DNA of 64,000 nt, from positions 620,001 to 684,000 of the forward strand of contig NZ_JAPFBJ010000001.1 of assembly GCF_030867385.1 (NCBI RefSeq). The letters are read 5' to 3'. The stretch comes from Sphingobium sp. DEHP117 (GTDB lineage Bacteria; Pseudomonadota; Alphaproteobacteria; Sphingomonadales; Sphingomonadaceae). Both the position numbers and the translations under genes were made by a program. Shown piece after piece: positions 34,401 through 43,434 of the stretch (the stretch's first letter is position 1; each line of letters opens with the position of its first letter). A model generated the notes under the pieces. That model did not search any database, was not told the DNA's origin, and was given only the letters and a program-made list of their open reading frames with translations.

Positions 34401-36909
34401 GGACCTTGCAGAATACAACGCCAAGCGCGACTTCACGCGCACGCGCGAGCCTGCGGGCCGCAAGGAGAAGGGCGGGGGCAACCGCTTCATCGTCCAGAAG
34501 CATGACGCGACGCGGCTGCATTACGATTTCCGGCTGGAGGTCGATGGCGTGCTCAAGAGCTGGGCGGTGACGCGCGGGCCAAGCCTCGATCCGGCTGACA
34601 AGCGTCTGGCCGTGCGTACCGAGGATCATCCGCTCTCCTACGCCGAGTTTGAGGGCAGCATCCCCAAGGGCGAATATGGTGGCGGCACCGTGATGCTGTG
34701 GGACAGGGGCACATGGGCGCCGGTTGCAGGCAAGAGCGCGAAGGATATCGAGAAGGGGCATCTTCACTTCACACTCGATGGTGAGCGGATGAAAGGCGAA
34801 TGGCTGCTTGTCCGCATGAAGGGCCGCAAGGGCGAGAAGCGCGAAAACTGGCTGCTGCGCAAGGTTGAGGACGCCCATTCCGGAGGCGCTGACGATCTGG
34901 TGAATCAGCAGCTGACGAGCGTGCTGACCGGACGCACGATGAGCGAGATAGCGCATGACGACGGCGGGGTGAGTTCGCTCGCGGGCAAGAGCGGGGACGC
35001 TTTCGCAAAGGCAATGGCCACGACGGCGCGGCATAATCTTAAGGTCTCACGCCGCACCAAGGCCAAAGGAAGCGCCAAGCCGCCCGCATTCCGCGCAGTG
35101 CAGCTCGCGACGCTGGTGGACTCTGTGCCTTCGGGAAACGACTGGTTCCATGAGATCAAGTTCGATGGCTATCGCGCGCTGGTGGCGGCGAGCGGCGACG
35201 CCGTGACAATCTACACCCGCACCGGGCAGGACTGGACCGACAAATTCGTGCCGCTGCGCGATGCGATTGCCACCCTCGATCTGCCCTCCTGCCTCATCGA
35301 CGGCGAGATCACCGCCCCCGGGGCGGACGGCAACCCGAGTTTTGCTGCCCTGCAGGATATGCTGAAGCGCGGCCATGGCGAGCAGGGCGAGGGCCAGCGG
35401 CTCGATTATCATGCGTTCGACCTGCTGGAATTGAACGGCGAGGATTTGAGCGGCCTTGGCAATCTTGAGCGCAAAGAGCGGTTGGCTTCGCTGCTCGCCG
35501 CCGCGCAGCCGCCGGTCCATGTCGCCGATCACGTCATCGGCGCGGGCGAAAAGCTGTATGCAGGGATGTGCAAGGCGGGGCAGGAGGGTATCATCGCCAA
35601 ACGCGCCGCAGCGCCCTATCGCGGCAGGCGCACGCGCGAGTGGCTCAAGGTTAAATGCACGCTGCGGCAGGAGTTCGTCATCGTCGGCTGGCAGCCGAGC
35701 AAGGCGAAGGGCAGGGCTTTCGCCTCGTTGTTGCTCGCGCAGAACGAGGCGGGCGGTCTTGTGTACAAGGGCAAGGTCGGCACCGGTTTCGACGATGCGG
35801 CGATGAAAGAACTGGCTATCCAGCTCGGGCCTCTGGCTGCCGACGAAGCCGTTGTCGAGGCGCCGCGAGCGGAAATCCGCCACGCCCGCTGGGTCAGGCC
35901 GGAGCTGGTGGCCGAAGTCGCCTTCGCCACCTTTACGGCCGAGGGTAGGGTACGGCATGGTTCGTTTCTCGGCCTGCGTGCCGACAAGGAGGCAAAGGAC
36001 GTGACACCGGAAACTCCGTCTCCCGCTCCGAAGGCGAAAGCGCCCGCCACGGCGATCACGATCACACACCCTGAGCGCCTTATCTTTCCCGACGGCAAGC
36101 TCACCAAGGGCGACCTCGCGCAATATTATCAGGCTGTCGCGCCGATCATGCTGCCCCATGTTGCCCGTCGCCCGATCAGCCTGATGCGCTGTCCGCAGGG
36201 GAGAGGGAAGAAATGCTTCTTCCAGAAGCACGACAGCGGCAGCTTCGGCGAGAGCGTGCGGCATGTGGCCATCACCGAGAAGGATGGCGGGGCAGAGGAC
36301 TATCTCTATGTCGAGGAGGCAGACGGCATCCTCGCCTGCGTGCAGATGGGCACGATCGAGTTCCACGGCTGGGGCGCGCATGTTGCCGATGTAGAGCAGC
36401 CGGACCGGATGATCTTCGATCTCGATCCCGACGAGGGTCTAGGCTTTGAGGAAGTAAAAAGGGCCGCGTTCGATCTGCGCCAGCATCTGTCCGACATCGG
36501 CCTCGTCAGTTTCGCGCTGCTCTCCGGCGGCAAGGGCGTGCATGTCATCGTGCCACTCATCCCCGGCCATGGCTGGGAGGCGCACAAGGATTTCTCCCGT
36601 CGTTTCGCCGACGCGCTGAGCATGGCCGAGCCGGATCGCTTCGTCGCCACCATGAGCAAGGCGAAGAGGAAAGGGCGGATCTTTATCGACTGGCTACGCA
36701 ACCAGCGCGGATCAACCGCGGTGGTGCCCTATTCGGCCCGCGCCCGCGCGGGTGCACCCGTGGCTGCGCCCGTGGGGTGGGAGGAGCTGCGCGATATCAA
36801 GAGCCCGGCGCGCTATACGAACAGGGACGCGGACGAACTGCTCCGCCGGGCGGGAAGCGCAACGTTGAAAGGCTGGGGGTTTATGGAACAGCAGCTGCCA
36901 GAGGTGTGA
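34393..36909 (+). CDS. ligD: Multifunctional DNA ligase D
   Basis: LigD seals double-strand breaks with Ku. The 838-residue product has an N-terminal 3'-phosphoesterase domain (about 25-190; [30 protein letters not shown]), a central ATP-dependent ligase (about 235-530) with the nucleotidyl lysine K256 in [11 protein letters not shown], and a C-terminal primase/polymerase domain (from about 555; [28 protein letters not shown] with metal ligands D676 and D678). The domain order is that of Pseudomonas LigD. ATG 34393 starts inside the end of the MgtC-like gene. Confidence 0.96.
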   Translation: MAKDLAEYNAKRDFTRTREPAGRKEKGGGNRFIVQKHDATRLHYDFRLEVDGVLKSWAVTRGPSLDPADKRLAVRTEDHPLSYAEFEGSIPKGEYGGGTVMLWDRGTWAPVAGKSAKDIEKGHLHFTLDGERMKGEWLLVRMKGRKGEKRENWLLRKVEDAHSGGADDLVNQQLTSVLTGRTMSEIAHDDGGVSSLAGKSGDAFAKAMATTARHNLKVSRRTKAKGSAKPPAFRAVQLATLVDSVPSGNDWFHEIKFDGYRALVAASGDAVTIYTRTGQDWTDKFVPLRDAIATLDLPSCLIDGEITAPGADGNPSFAALQDMLKRGHGEQGEGQRLDYHAFDLLELNGEDLSGLGNLERKERLASLLAAAQPPVHVADHVIGAGEKLYAGMCKAGQEGIIAKRAAAPYRGRRTREWLKVKCTLRQEFVIVGWQPSKAKGRAFASLLLAQNEAGGLVYKGKVGTGFDDAAMKELAIQLGPLAADEAVVEAPRAEIRHARWVRPELVAEVAFATFTAEGRVRHGSFLGLRADKEAKDVTPETPSPAPKAKAPATAITITHPERLIFPDGKLTKGDLAQYYQAVAPIMLPHVARRPISLMRCPQGRGKKCFFQKHDSGSFGESVRHVAITEKDGGAEDYLYVEEADGILACVQMGTIEFHGWGAHVADVEQPDRMIFDLDPDEGLGFEEVKRAAFDLRQHLSDIGLVSFALLSGGKGVHVIVPLIPGHGWEAHKDFSRRFADALSMAEPDRFVATMSKAKRKGRIFIDWLRNQRGSTAVVPYSARARAGAPVAAPVGWEELRDIKSPARYTNRDADELLRRAGSATLKGWGFMEQQLPEV

Positions 36910-36939
36910 GACAACCGCATCACTGGACAGAACAGAAAA

Positions 36940-37016
36940 TGGCGCACCCAAGAGGATTCGAACCTCTGGCCTCTGCCTTCGGAGGGCAGCGCTCTATCCA
37001 GCTGAGCTATGGGTGC
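36940..37016 (-). tRNA. tRNA-Arg (anticodon CCG)
   Basis: On the minus strand a 77-nt cloverleaf with CCA: acceptor GCACCCA pairs with TGGGTGC, anticodon arm CTGCC-CTCCGAA-GGCAG gives CCG (36980-36982), and the T-arm contains GGTTCGAATCC. It is convergent with ligD. No integrase is nearby. Confidence 0.97.
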
Positions 37017-37116
37017 TTGTAAGCCGGTGCTTGGGGGCGCTTAGCAAAGCGCGGGGCCAAGCGCCAGCCGCAACTGCGCCCCGCCCGCGCTTTTTATCGC
37101 TCAAGGATGAAAGCCG

Positions 37117-37509
37117 CTATTTCTTCGGCTTTTCCATCTTCTGGAACTTGCCGAGACCGCAGCTTGGCCCCTGGCTCAACCCACCGCCGAAGGATTGCAG
37201 CACGGTGATGATGTCGACCGAGCACAGCTGATTGGTGGAGAGCTTATAGGCGAAGCGTTCCTCGAAGCCGAGGCCGGAGCATTTATAAGGCAGGGTGTTG
37301 CGATAGATCGTGTTGCCGCTCATCTCGAAGTCGATCGTCTGGTCATCACGCACATGGGTGCTGCGGATGAGGCGCGGATTGATGCAGTCGATCGGCTCGC
37401 CGACGGCAACGAGATTGTCGGGCTTCTTTTCCCTGGCGATGGCGGGGCTGGCGAGCGTGGCGGCGATGAGCAGGGCCGCGGCTGATCGGGCATAGGCAGA
37501 TTTTTGCAT
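37117..37509 (-). CDS. Secreted hypothetical protein with paired cysteines
   Basis: The 130-residue product has a signal peptide (AALLIAATLASPAIA) and a small domain with EPIDCINPRLIRSTHVRDDQ, YRNTLPYKCSGLGFEERFAY, NQLCSVDIITVL and a terminal SCGLGKFQKM, four cysteines after cleavage that could pair in the periplasm. It resembles small secreted proteins common in sphingomonads (possibly DUF6491), but the function is unknown. It stands alone between tRNA-Arg and nth. Confidence 0.75.
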   Translation of the reverse strand: MQKSAYARSAAALLIAATLASPAIAREKKPDNLVAVGEPIDCINPRLIRSTHVRDDQTIDFEMSGNTIYRNTLPYKCSGLGFEERFAYKLSTNQLCSVDIITVLQSFGGGLSQGPSCGLGKFQKMEKPKK

Positions 37510-37573
37510 GGCAGGCTCCTTTCCTTGGCAGGCAGCTTATCATGTGCCGAATGAACGGCAGATGACAACTGAG

Positions 37574-38215
37574 TCAGGCTGGCGCGGGGGTCTTGGGCTT
37601 GAACCGACAAAGGTCCGCAACCGGGCAGCGCCAGCATTCGGGGCGCCGCGCCTTGCAGATATAGCGGCCGTGCAGGATCAGCCAGTGGTGCGCATCGCGG
37701 CGGAAGGGGGCGGGGGTGCTTTTCTCCAGGGCTTTTTCCACATGGAGAGGCGTTTTGCCCGGCGCCAGGCCGGTGCGGTTTCCAACACGGAAAATATGGG
37801 TGTCGACCGCGAAGGTCTCCGCGCCGTAGGCGGTGTTCATCACGACATTGGCGGTTTTCCGCCCGACTCCGGGCAGGGCGGTGAGCACGTCCCGGTCTTG
37901 CGGAACCTGCCCGCCGAAATCGCGCACGAGGATTTCCGAAAGCGTGATCACGTTCTTCGCCTTGGCGTTGAACAGGCCGATGGTCTTGATGTGCTGCTTC
38001 AACCCCTCCTCACCGAGCGCGACCATCTGCGCGGGGGTTTTGACGTCACGGAAGAGGGCGCGGGTGGCCTTGTTGACGCCGACGTCAGTCGCCTGCGCGG
38101 ACAGCACCACGGCGACCAGCAGCTGATAGTCATTGCCATAGTCTAGTTCGGTGCGCGGATCGGGGTTCAGCTCCGCCAGCCTTCGGTAAAACTCGAATAT
38201 ATCAGCCTTTTTCAT
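37574..38215 (-). CDS. nth: Endonuclease III (DNA glycosylase/AP lyase)
   Basis: It removes oxidised pyrimidines. The 213-residue product has the helix-hairpin-helix LPGVGRKTANVVMNTAYG with the catalytic Lys, the catalytic Asp in FAVDTHIFRVGNR, and a C-terminal [4Fe-4S] cluster loop with C187, C194, C197 and C203. It lies 9 bp downstream of dapB on the same strand, so both are probably co-transcribed. Confidence 0.96.
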   Translation of the reverse strand: MKKADIFEFYRRLAELNPDPRTELDYGNDYQLLVAVVLSAQATDVGVNKATRALFRDVKTPAQMVALGEEGLKQHIKTIGLFNAKAKNVITLSEILVRDFGGQVPQDRDVLTALPGVGRKTANVVMNTAYGAETFAVDTHIFRVGNRTGLAPGKTPLHVEKALEKSTPAPFRRDAHHWLILHGRYICKARRPECWRCPVADLCRFKPKTPAPA

Positions 38216-38224
38216 TGGGTTATA

Positions 38225-38956
38225 TTACAAACCTAAAACATTTTTCATGTCATAGCGACCCGCGCCTTGCGCCCCAAGCCACAGCGCCGCCTTCACCGCT
38301 CCACGCGCGAAGATGGCGCGGTTTTCGGCGCGATGGCCGATCTCGATTCGCTCGTCGTCAGTCGCGAAGATCACCTGATGATCCCCCGCCACCGAGCCGC
38401 CGCGCAGCGCCGCAAAGCCGATCGCCCCGCGTGCCCGCGCGCCGATAATCCCGTCGCGCCCGCTTTCCTTATGCTCGGCCAGCGCGATCCCCCGACCGCG
38501 CGCCGCCGCCTCGCCCAGCAGGAGCGCGGTGCCGGACGGCGCATCGACCTTGTGGCGATGATGCATCTCGACAATCTCGATGTCCCAGTCGTCCCCCAGC
38601 CTGCGCGCGGCATCCTCCACCAAAGCGGCGAGCAGGTTGACGCCCAAAGACATATTGCCGGTCTGGAGTACGGGGATGGCGTGGGAGGCGGCGTCGATCA
38701 GGTGATGATGCGCCTCCTCCAGCCCGGTGGTGCCGATGACGACGGGCTTCTTCGCCAGCATGCAGTCCTCCAGCGTTTCCTTGAGCGCGGCGGGCGTGGA
38801 GAAATCGATCAGTACGTCGCTGTGCTGGATCAGCGCGGAAAGATCGCCTTCGCCCTTGTCCACACCGCCGGCATAAGGAAGGCCCTTCGCCTCCAGCTCC
38901 GCGCGGATGGCCCGGCCCATGCGTCCGTTGCACCCGATGATCCCGATGGCCGTCAT
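38225..38956 (-). CDS. dapB: 4-Hydroxy-tetrahydrodipicolinate reductase
   Basis: DapB acts in lysine and diaminopimelate synthesis. The 243-residue product has the NAD(P)-binding IGIIGCNGRMGRAIRAEL and the substrate-binding EMHHRHKVDAPSGTALLLGE with the catalytic His-His and Lys. It is divergent from the sirtuin gene; the intervening 200 bp carries a 24-bp-stem palindromic repeat. nth follows 9 bp downstream. Confidence 0.96.
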   Translation of the reverse strand: MTAIGIIGCNGRMGRAIRAELEAKGLPYAGGVDKGEGDLSALIQHSDVLIDFSTPAALKETLEDCMLAKKPVVIGTTGLEEAHHHLIDAASHAIPVLQTGNMSLGVNLLAALVEDAARRLGDDWDIEIVEMHHRHKVDAPSGTALLLGEAAARGRGIALAEHKESGRDGIIGARARGAIGFAALRGGSVAGDHQVIFATDDERIEIGHRAENRAIFARGAVKAALWLGAQGAGRYDMKNVLGL

Positions 38957-38996
38957 GGCTTGCGTCCTTCCCCTTCGCGCTGCATCAGTTTCTGAT

Positions 38997-39137
38997 CTGA
39001 AATTCCGTTGTTGCGGAATTTCAGGGGTCGGTCCCGGCCCTCTCCCCCTCCCAACCTCCCGATATGGTATCCTATGAGAGGTTGGGAGGGGGAGAGGGCT
39101 GGTGCGGCTCTCAAAATTCGCGGTAAAGCGAATTTTG
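38997..39137. repeat. 24-bp-stem palindromic repeat, copy 2, with flanking hairpins
   Basis: The main stem pairs 39037-39060 with 39076-39099 (one mismatch, loop 15 nt) and is almost identical to copies at 10214 and 49433. It is bracketed by two further perfect hairpins: CTGAAATTCCG/CGGAATTTCAG (38997-39024) and CAAAATTCGC/GCGAATTTTG (39112-39137). The array fills the divergent dapB/sirtuin intergenic space. Confidence 0.85.
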
Positions 39138-39158
39138 AATCAGAAGTAGGACACGCGG

Positions 39159-39860
39159 ATGCCAGACTATCGCTCGATTGTCATCCTCACAGGCGCGGGA
39201 ATTTCCGCCGAGAGCGGGCTTGCCACCTTTCGCGGGCCGGATGGGCTGTGGGAGGGGCAGCGGGTAGAGGACGTGTGCACGCCAGAGGCGCTGGCGCGCA
39301 ACCCGGCGCTGGTCCACCGCTTTTATGATGAGCGGCGGGCAAAGCTGGCCGAGGTAAAGCCCAACCCGGCGCATGCGGCGCTGGCCCGGCTGGAGCGGGA
39401 ATGGAGCGGCGAGCTGTTGCTCGTCACGCAGAATGTCGATGATCTGCACGAGCGGGCAGGGTGCAGCCAGGTGCTGCACATGCATGGGGAGCTATTGTCC
39501 GCCCTGTGCGCGCACTGCGGCGAGAGCGGACGATGGGCGGAGAGCCTGCCGCCGGGTAGTGCCTGCCCCGCCTGTGGGTGTAGTGCGCTCCGGCCCGACA
39601 TCGTGTTCTTCGGCGAAATGCCCTATCAGATGGAGCTGATCGACGCGGCGCTGCGCAATTGCGACCTGTTCGTCTCGATCGGCACCTCAGGCGCGGTCTA
39701 TCCCGCCGCCGGTTTCGTCCAGACCGCCCGCTATGTTGGGGCCGACACGCTGGAGCTGAACCTCGATCCTTCGGCGGGCAGCGTGTATTTCAGCGAGAGC
39801 AGGATGGGCAGGGCGGGGGAACTGGTGCCGCAGTGGGTGGGGGAGGTTTTGGGGGGATAG
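39159..39860 (+). CDS. cobB: NAD-dependent protein deacylase, CobB-type sirtuin
   Basis: The 233-residue product has the sirtuin motifs TGAGISAESGLATFRG, TQNVDDLHERAG and the catalytic histidine in VLHMHGELL, plus a zinc site from LCAHCG and CPACG. The RFYDERRAKL segment supplies the Tyr and Arg typical of class III sirtuins, so it could remove succinyl as well as acetyl groups. GADTLELNLDPSAG is the NAD adenine-site region. It stands upstream of the GIY-YIG repeat array. Confidence 0.93.
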   Translation: MPDYRSIVILTGAGISAESGLATFRGPDGLWEGQRVEDVCTPEALARNPALVHRFYDERRAKLAEVKPNPAHAALARLEREWSGELLLVTQNVDDLHERAGCSQVLHMHGELLSALCAHCGESGRWAESLPPGSACPACGCSALRPDIVFFGEMPYQMELIDAALRNCDLFVSIGTSGAVYPAAGFVQTARYVGADTLELNLDPSAGSVYFSESRMGRAGELVPQWVGEVLGG

Positions 39861-39956
39861 TGAATGCGGACTGCTGGGGGGCGACGACATTGCGGACATC
39901 CCCTCCGTCGTCGCCCCGGGCTTGACCCGGGGTCCCGCTTTTTTGATGTTCCGACG

Positions 39957-40256
39957 ATGCGGGACACGAAACAGGGCGGATGGGTCTATATGATGGCGGA
40001 CCGCTATCGCGGCACTCTGTATGTGGGCGTCACATCCGATCTCCCGGCGCGCATTTACCAGCATCGAAGCGGCACCGGCTCCGACTTCTGCGCAAAATAT
40101 GGCCTATCTCGGTTGGTATGGGCGGTGCATGGCGAAGATATCCTGAGTTGCATTGCGCAGGAGAAGCGTATCAAGCGCTGGCGGCGTCAGTGGAAGTTCG
40201 ACCTGATCGAGCGCGGCAATCCGGAATGGCGCGATTTGTTCGATCTGCTGGCCTGA
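39957..40256 (+). CDS. GIY-YIG nuclease family protein, array copy 1
   Basis: The 99-residue product is a minimal GIY-YIG domain of the COG2827 type: W9-V10-Y11 stands for GIY, Y22-V23-G24 for YIG, R32 is the conserved catalytic Arg, and E69 in AQEKRIKRWRRQWKFDLI is the probable metal-binding Glu, with NPEWRDL at the end. The family is annotated as putative endonucleases of unknown role. The gene is 18 bp inside a 29-bp inverted-repeat arm. The start ATG at 39957 is shared by all three copies. Confidence 0.82.
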   Translation: MRDTKQGGWVYMMADRYRGTLYVGVTSDLPARIYQHRSGTGSDFCAKYGLSRLVWAVHGEDILSCIAQEKRIKRWRRQWKFDLIERGNPEWRDLFDLLA

Positions 40257-40423
40257 AAGAACAGCGGGACCCCGGGTCAAGCCCGGGGTGACGGTGAGGA
40301 TTAGGCAGCTCACCTCTTACATATCAGCCCCTTCGGACCGACTTGTGACGACAATATTGCGGACATCCCCTCCTTCGTCACCCCGGGCTTGACCCGGGGT
40401 CCCGCTTTTTTGATGTTCCGACG

Positions 40424-40723
40424 ATGCGTCACACGAAACAGGGCGGATGGGTCTATATGATGGCGGACCGCTATCGCGGCACTCTGTATGTGGGCGTCAC
40501 ATCCGATCTCCCGGCGCGCATTTACCAGCATCGAACCGGCACTGACTCCGACTTCTGCGTAAAATATGGACCAACTCGGTTGGTATGGGCGGAGCATGGC
40601 GATGATATCCTGAGTTGCATTGCGCAGGAGAAGCGTATCAAGCGCTGGCGGCGTCAGTGGAAGTTCGACCTGATCGAACGCGGTAATCCGGAATGGCGCG
40701 ATCTGTTCGATCTGCTGGCCTGA
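40424..40723 (+). CDS. GIY-YIG nuclease family protein, array copy 2
   Basis: Same 99-residue architecture as copy 1, with W9-V10-Y11, Y22-V23-G24, R32 and E69 all kept. It differs from copy 1 at eight residues: D3H, S38T, G41D, A46V, L50P, S51T, V57E and E60D. Seven of these fall between residues 38 and 60. No stop or frameshift is present, so the copy appears intact despite being a duplicate. It lies exactly 467 bp from both neighbours. Confidence 0.82.
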   Translation: MRHTKQGGWVYMMADRYRGTLYVGVTSDLPARIYQHRTGTDSDFCVKYGPTRLVWAEHGDDILSCIAQEKRIKRWRRQWKFDLIERGNPEWRDLFDLLA

Positions 40724-40890
40724 AAGAACAGCGGGACCCCGGGTCAAGCCCGGGGTGACGGTGAGGATTAGGCAGCTCACCTCTTACATATCAGCCCCTT
40801 CGGACCGACTTGTGACGACAATATTGCGGACATCTCCTTCTTCGTCACCCCGGGCTTGACCCGGGGTCCCGCTTTTTTGATGTTCCGACG

Positions 40891-41190
40891 ATGCGGGACA
40901 CGAAACAGGGCGGATGGGTCTATATGATGGCGGACCGCTATCGCGGCACTCTGTATGTGGGTGTCACATCCGATCTCCCGGCGCGCATTTACCAGCATCG
41001 AAGCGGCACCGGCTCCTATTTCTGCGCAAAATATGGCCTATCTCGGTTGGTATGGGCGGCGCATGGCGAAGATATCGTGAGTTGCATTGCGCAGGAGAAG
41101 CGTATCAAGCGCTGGCGGCGTCAGTGGAAGTTCGACCTGATCGAACGCGGTAATCCGGAATGGCGCGATCTGTTCGATCTGCTGGCCTGA
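40891..41190 (+). CDS. GIY-YIG nuclease family protein, array copy 3
   Basis: Intact 99-residue copy, differing from copy 1 only at D43Y, V57A and L63V, all in the central segment. Its 3' synonymous changes match copy 2, which suggests copies 2 and 3 share a later duplication or exchanged their ends. The right inverted-repeat arm is followed directly by unrelated sequence and the end of the MHS transporter gene. Confidence 0.82.
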   Translation: MRDTKQGGWVYMMADRYRGTLYVGVTSDLPARIYQHRSGTGSYFCAKYGLSRLVWAAHGEDIVSCIAQEKRIKRWRRQWKFDLIERGNPEWRDLFDLLA

Positions 41191-41241
41191 AAGAACAGCG
41201 GGACCCCGGGTCAAGCCCGGGGTGACGGAGAGGTAGGGTCG

Positions 41242-42570
41242 TTACCTTTCCCCCAAATCCCGATCAATCAGGCTCGCCACCTTCGTCTCGCTCATCAAAA
41301 TGTAAGTGAGTAGCGATACGCCGCAAAGCGCCGAGACATACCAGTAAAACCAGCCCTCCACGCCCCATGTCTTGAGCTGGAGCGCGACATATTCGGCGCT
41401 GCCGCCGAACAGCGCGTTGGCGATGGCGTAGGGCAGGGCGACGCCGAGCGCGCGGATGTGGGCGGGGAACAGCTCTGCCTTCACCACCGCGTTGATCGAG
41501 GTGTAGCCGCTCACCGCAATGAGCGCCGCCATCACGAGGGCGAAGGCGCTGATCGGATCATGCGCCTGTTCGAGCGCGCGGAACAGAGGCACCGTGCCGA
41601 TCGTGCCCGCGAGCCCGAAGCCGATCATCAGCGGTTTTCTGCCGATCCGGTCAGACAGTGCACCAAAAGCAGGTTGCAGCGCCATGAACAGGAACAGCGC
41701 CCCGGCCATGATCCAGCTCGCCTGCTGCCGGTCAAAACCCGCTGAATTGACGAGATATTTCTGCATATAGGTGGAGTAGGTATAGAAAGCGAGCGTGCCG
41801 CCTGCGGTCAATGCCACCACCAGCCCCGCCGCGCCGGGATGCTGTTTGAGCAGCACCAGCACGCCGGAGCGGGGCGCATCTTCCTTGGCGGCGGCAGTGA
41901 GATAGTTCTCCGTCTCCAGCAGGCGTCTACGCAGCACCAGCACGACGAGCGCCAGCACCGCGCCCACGCCAAAGGGTATGCGCCAGCCCCAGCTTTCGAG
42001 CGCCGCCTCGCTCATGCTCGCCTGAAGCAGCAGCAACAGCGCCAGCGCGACAAGCTGACCCATGATCAGCGTGACATATTGAAAGCTGGACCAGAAGCCG
42101 CGCCGCTGTGCCCCCGCCATTTCGGAGAGATAGGTCGCGCTCGCGCCATATTCGCCGCCGACGGAGAGGCCCTGGATCAGCCGCGCTACCACCAGCAGGG
42201 CGGGCGCAGCGACCCCTATCGCGTCATAGCCGGGCGTGATCGCGATCAGCAGCGAACCGGCGCTCATCATCAGGATCGAGAGGGTAAGCCCCGCCTTGCG
42301 GCCGCGCCGGTCGGCATAGACGCCCATGATCCACGCGCCGATGGGGCGCATCAGGAAGCCGACGGCGAAGATCGCGCCCGCACTCAGCAGCTGGGCGGTC
42401 TGATCCTGCGCGGGAAAGAAGACCGGCGCGAAGTAGAGGGTGAAGGCGGCGTAGGCGTACCAGTCATACCATTCGACAAGATTGCCCGCCGAGCCGCCGA
42501 GGATGGAGAGCAGGCGGGAGCGGGCGCTGGCGTCTCTGCCTGCCCGCGCGCCTGCCCCCGCCGCGCTCAT
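41242..42570 (-). CDS. MFS transporter of the metabolite:H+ symporter (MHS) type
   Basis: The 442-residue product has twelve predicted helices and the MHS signatures GNLVEWYDWYAYAAFTLYFA, GFLMRPIGAWIMGVYADRRG and RLIQGLSVGGEYGASATYLS, as in alpha-ketoglutarate and proline/betaine permeases. The substrate is likely a carboxylate or betaine. ATG 42570 lies 4 bp after the enoyl-CoA hydratase stop, indicating an operon; an in-frame start further upstream would overlap that gene. Confidence 0.9.
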   Translation of the reverse strand: MSAAGAGARAGRDASARSRLLSILGGSAGNLVEWYDWYAYAAFTLYFAPVFFPAQDQTAQLLSAGAIFAVGFLMRPIGAWIMGVYADRRGRKAGLTLSILMMSAGSLLIAITPGYDAIGVAAPALLVVARLIQGLSVGGEYGASATYLSEMAGAQRRGFWSSFQYVTLIMGQLVALALLLLLQASMSEAALESWGWRIPFGVGAVLALVVLVLRRRLLETENYLTAAAKEDAPRSGVLVLLKQHPGAAGLVVALTAGGTLAFYTYSTYMQKYLVNSAGFDRQQASWIMAGALFLFMALQPAFGALSDRIGRKPLMIGFGLAGTIGTVPLFRALEQAHDPISAFALVMAALIAVSGYTSINAVVKAELFPAHIRALGVALPYAIANALFGGSAEYVALQLKTWGVEGWFYWYVSALCGVSLLTYILMSETKVASLIDRDLGER

Positions 42571-42574
42571 GCGC

Positions 42575-43351
42575 TCAGCGCCCCTTCCAGACGCCGGGGC
42601 GCTTCTCGACAAAGGCGGCCATGCCTTCCTTCTTGTCCTCGGTCGCGGTGAGGATCTGGAAGCTGCGACGCTCGCTGAGTAGCCCCTGCGCCAGCGTCGT
42701 CTCGAACGCGAGGTTGACCATTTCCTTGTTAATCATCGCGGCCATCGGCGGCATGGCGGCGATGGTGGCGGCGGTCTTCAGCGCTTCATCCAGCAGATCG
42801 GCGGCGGGGACCACGCGCGCAACAAGGCCTGCGCTTTCCGCCTCGGTGGCGTCCATCATCCGCCCGGTGAGGCACATCTCCATCGCCTTTGCCTTGCCGA
42901 CGGCGCGGGCCAGCCGCTGTGACCCGCCCATGCCGGGCGCGACGCCGAGCTTGATCTCGGGCTGACCGAACTTGGCTGTGTCGGCAGCAATGATGAAATC
43001 CGCCATCATCGCGAGCTCGCACCCGCCGCCGAGCGCAAAGCCCGCCACGGCGGCGATCCACGGCTTGCGTGTGGCGGCGACATGGCTGGTCCAGCCGGAG
43101 AAGAAATCCTCCAGGAAGAAGTCCGCAGCTTCCTTGTCCGCCATCTGCTTGATGTCCGCCCCGGCGGCAAAGGCCTTTTCGCTGCCGGTCACAACCGCGC
43201 AATGCTGGGTCGGGTCGGCATCATAGGCGGCGAGCGCGGCCTTCATATCCGCCAGAACCTGCGTATTCAGGGCATTCAATGCCTGCGGGCGATTGAGGGT
43301 GATGAGCGTGACGGCGCCACGCTGTTCGACGAGAAGGGTTTCGTAGGACAT
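42575..43351 (-). CDS. Enoyl-CoA hydratase
   Basis: The 258-residue crotonase-fold enzyme has [20 protein letters not shown], the oxyanion-hole segment [15 protein letters not shown], and [20 protein letters not shown] with [20 protein letters not shown], which holds the two catalytic glutamates of true hydratases. ATG 43351 has GGAG about 10 nt upstream. It hydrates short-chain enoyl-CoA in beta-oxidation. It is co-transcribed with the MHS transporter downstream. Confidence 0.93.
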   Translation of the reverse strand: MSYETLLVEQRGAVTLITLNRPQALNALNTQVLADMKAALAAYDADPTQHCAVVTGSEKAFAAGADIKQMADKEAADFFLEDFFSGWTSHVAATRKPWIAAVAGFALGGGCELAMMADFIIAADTAKFGQPEIKLGVAPGMGGSQRLARAVGKAKAMEMCLTGRMMDATEAESAGLVARVVPAADLLDEALKTAATIAAMPPMAAMINKEMVNLAFETTLAQGLLSERRSFQILTATEDKKEGMAAFVEKRPGVWKGR

Positions 43352-43434
43352 GAAAGCAGGCTCCTGCATTGAGACGTCAGATGGGCGCATCGGTAGCCAC
43401 GCTTTGCCCCGTTTGGCAAGCGAAGGATGCGCGA

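Larger units (their letters stand above)
39910..41226. repeat. Tandem array of three GIY-YIG genes in 29-bp inverted repeats
   Basis: The three units repeat at exactly 467 bp. Each unit is a 29-bp palindrome-rich arm, a 99-codon gene and the same 29 bp inverted: arms at 39910-39938/40264-40292, 40377-40405/40731-40759 and 40844-40872/41198-41226. The arm begins GTCACCCCGGGCTTGACCCG and itself folds (CCCGGG-CTTGA-CCCGGG). The first left arm has one base change. Linkers 40293-40376 and 40760-40843 differ at about two bases. The arms resemble the gene-free palindrome cluster at 47827-47991. Confidence 0.85.

Noticed and set aside
39910-41226. Reading the three repeats as a CRISPR array
   Set aside because: The units are 467 bp and contain a protein gene; there are no short direct repeats with unique spacers.
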